From positions 891,700 to 955,699 of the forward strand of contig CAVSWH010000004.1 in the NCBI GenBank assembly GCA_963731625.1: a DNA stretch of 64,000 bases, given 5' to 3'. The position numbers and the translations under genes are program-made. This stretch comes from PALSA-555 sp963731625. GTDB taxonomy: Bacteria; Actinomycetota; Acidimicrobiia; IMCC26256; PALSA-555. Each line of letters opens with the position of its first letter. Within the stretch, counting starts at the first letter, position 1. The notes below the pieces were generated by a model. It was not told where the DNA came from. It searched no databases and was given only the letters and a program-made list of their open reading frames with translations. This document shows positions 63,127 to 64,000 of this stretch, piece after piece.

Positions 63127-64000
63127 CTATACGAAGTAGCCGAGGACGTCGACGAGGAAGTCAGTGCTGCCGACCCCGCCGCAGAGCACCGCAACGTTGG
63201 CGGCGCTGCCGGAGACCTGGAACGCCGACGTGGCGTTGTTCGCCAGGATCTGACTGGAGCCGAACCAGTTGATGCTCGAGTTGCCCGGCCAGGTCACCCC
63301 GGCCGAGAACATCGCCAGGAAGCCTTCGCCGATGGTGTCGACGATCGTCAAATTCGTCAGCACCGCCGTGGCGGTCGTCGGCACCCCGGTGCTGTTGTGC
63401 GTCACATCGATCGTGCGTGTCTGCCCGTTTCCGAGGGCACCTTGGTCACGTCGGTGGGTGCGTCACCCGGGACGCGAGTCATAACAACAAACCGGGGCGG
63501 CAAGCGGCACGAACTTGCTGCCGGCAGTGAGGTTCACCCACGTACCGGGCGAACCGGCCACCACGCACTGCCACAACGTCCCGTGGAAGTCCACCCAGAA
63601 CGAGCCGAGGCTGTAGGGGCCGCCAGTGGGGGGCCCTACGTGGCCCGGGGTGAGAAGGAATAGCAGCGGGACGCCGGTACCGGCTGAGTTGGTCGGGTCA
63701 GATTTGGAGACAGGTGCTGTGCCCCGTGGAGCCGGCGCGCACACCGATACCGCCTGACTGCGTGGCGACACCAGCAACAGCCTCGCCGGACGTCGTGGAG
63801 CCGAAGACGCCGGTGCCTCCTGCCGACCCCTCGATGGCGACGCCGGACGTGCCGGTCGCCTCAACCGTCAGCGCCGTCGACGTGGTGGTCGACGAAAGGT
63901 CTGTCGTCGCTACGCCGGTGTTGGAACCGTCGATAACCATGTTGCCCGTCGCAGCTGCGGGGTCCGCGGTCAGCGTCGAGCCCGCGACCGCGAGGCCAGT
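63127..64000 (-). pseudogene. Partial surface-protein gene, frameshifted, running off the window
   Basis: From the right edge the minus strand gives NTGVATTDLSSTTTSTALTV, GTSGVAIEGSAGGTGVFGST (repeat-type stalk), then YSLGSFWVDFHGTLWQCVVA and GSKFVPLAAPVC, and TATAVLTNLTIVDTIGEGFL, QILANNATSAFQVSGSAANV, ending DFLVDVLGYFV. At least two frame changes occur (near 63,720 and 63,470). This is a known actinobacterial cell-surface end domain. It lacks FTG. Confidence 0.65.

Noticed and set aside
1..64000. CRISPR arrays, insertion sequences or transposases
   Set aside because: No regularly spaced short repeats with unique spacers, and no DDE or tyrosine recombinase domain was found.

Overview
The window is high-GC DNA from an actinobacterium. 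A WhiB regulator with a C-terminal RRRGRPPK tail, an F420-type flavin-binding protein, frequent GTG starts and many secreted proteins fit the class Acidimicrobiia, but that placement is an inference.

Left part (1-37,056): a head-to-tail array of small integrative elements at a tRNA-Val(UAC) gene (36,985-37,056, minus strand). Nine copies of about 45 bp of the 3' part of that tRNA lie at lower coordinates (window edge, 2,866, 6,589, 11,020, 12,335, 15,033, 28,161, 31,257, 32,880), all in one orientation. Most carry the same arm-type repeats about 94 bp to the left and about 100 bp to the right, as expected of attP-like junctions between tandem elements. They delimit nine elements (E0-E8) of about 1.3-13 kb. 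No integrase, excisionase or transposase is visible, so the elements look non-autonomous (CIME-like). Cargo includes a beta-propeller, an ice-binding protein, glycine-rich proteins, beta-helix proteins, two universal stress proteins, a ClC chloride transporter, an ArsB-like permease, cupin/YceI/DoxX/flavin-binding genes and a 13-kb small-molecule metabolism island (E5).

Secreted proteins of unrelated fold in the elements end with the same C-terminal peptide, usually A-A-F-T-G. Most also share a 3' DNA module in convergent orientation, and several share a 5' leader.

Middle part (37,389-58,503): ordinary chromosome. It holds whiB, a serine hydrolase, two inositol-monophosphatase-like genes, a molybdenum oxidoreductase with fdhD and mobA, a pterin dehydratase, a large cyclase-AAA-TPR regulator, and a carbohydrate locus (Gfo/Idh, YczE-like protein, NagB, GH4, RidA, ThuA-like, HIBADH-like, FGGY kinase). 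These are followed by tRNA-Asn, a GDT1-type exporter and an HdeD-like protein.

Right part (58,504-64,000): a second accessory region with the same AAFTG protein families and 3' modules, and a 3' tRNA fragment with anticodon CAU that looks like another attachment site. A partial surface-protein gene runs off the right edge.

Many genes in 9.5-10.7 kb and 19.9-27.6 kb carry frameshifts. Sequence alone cannot separate decay from base-calling error.
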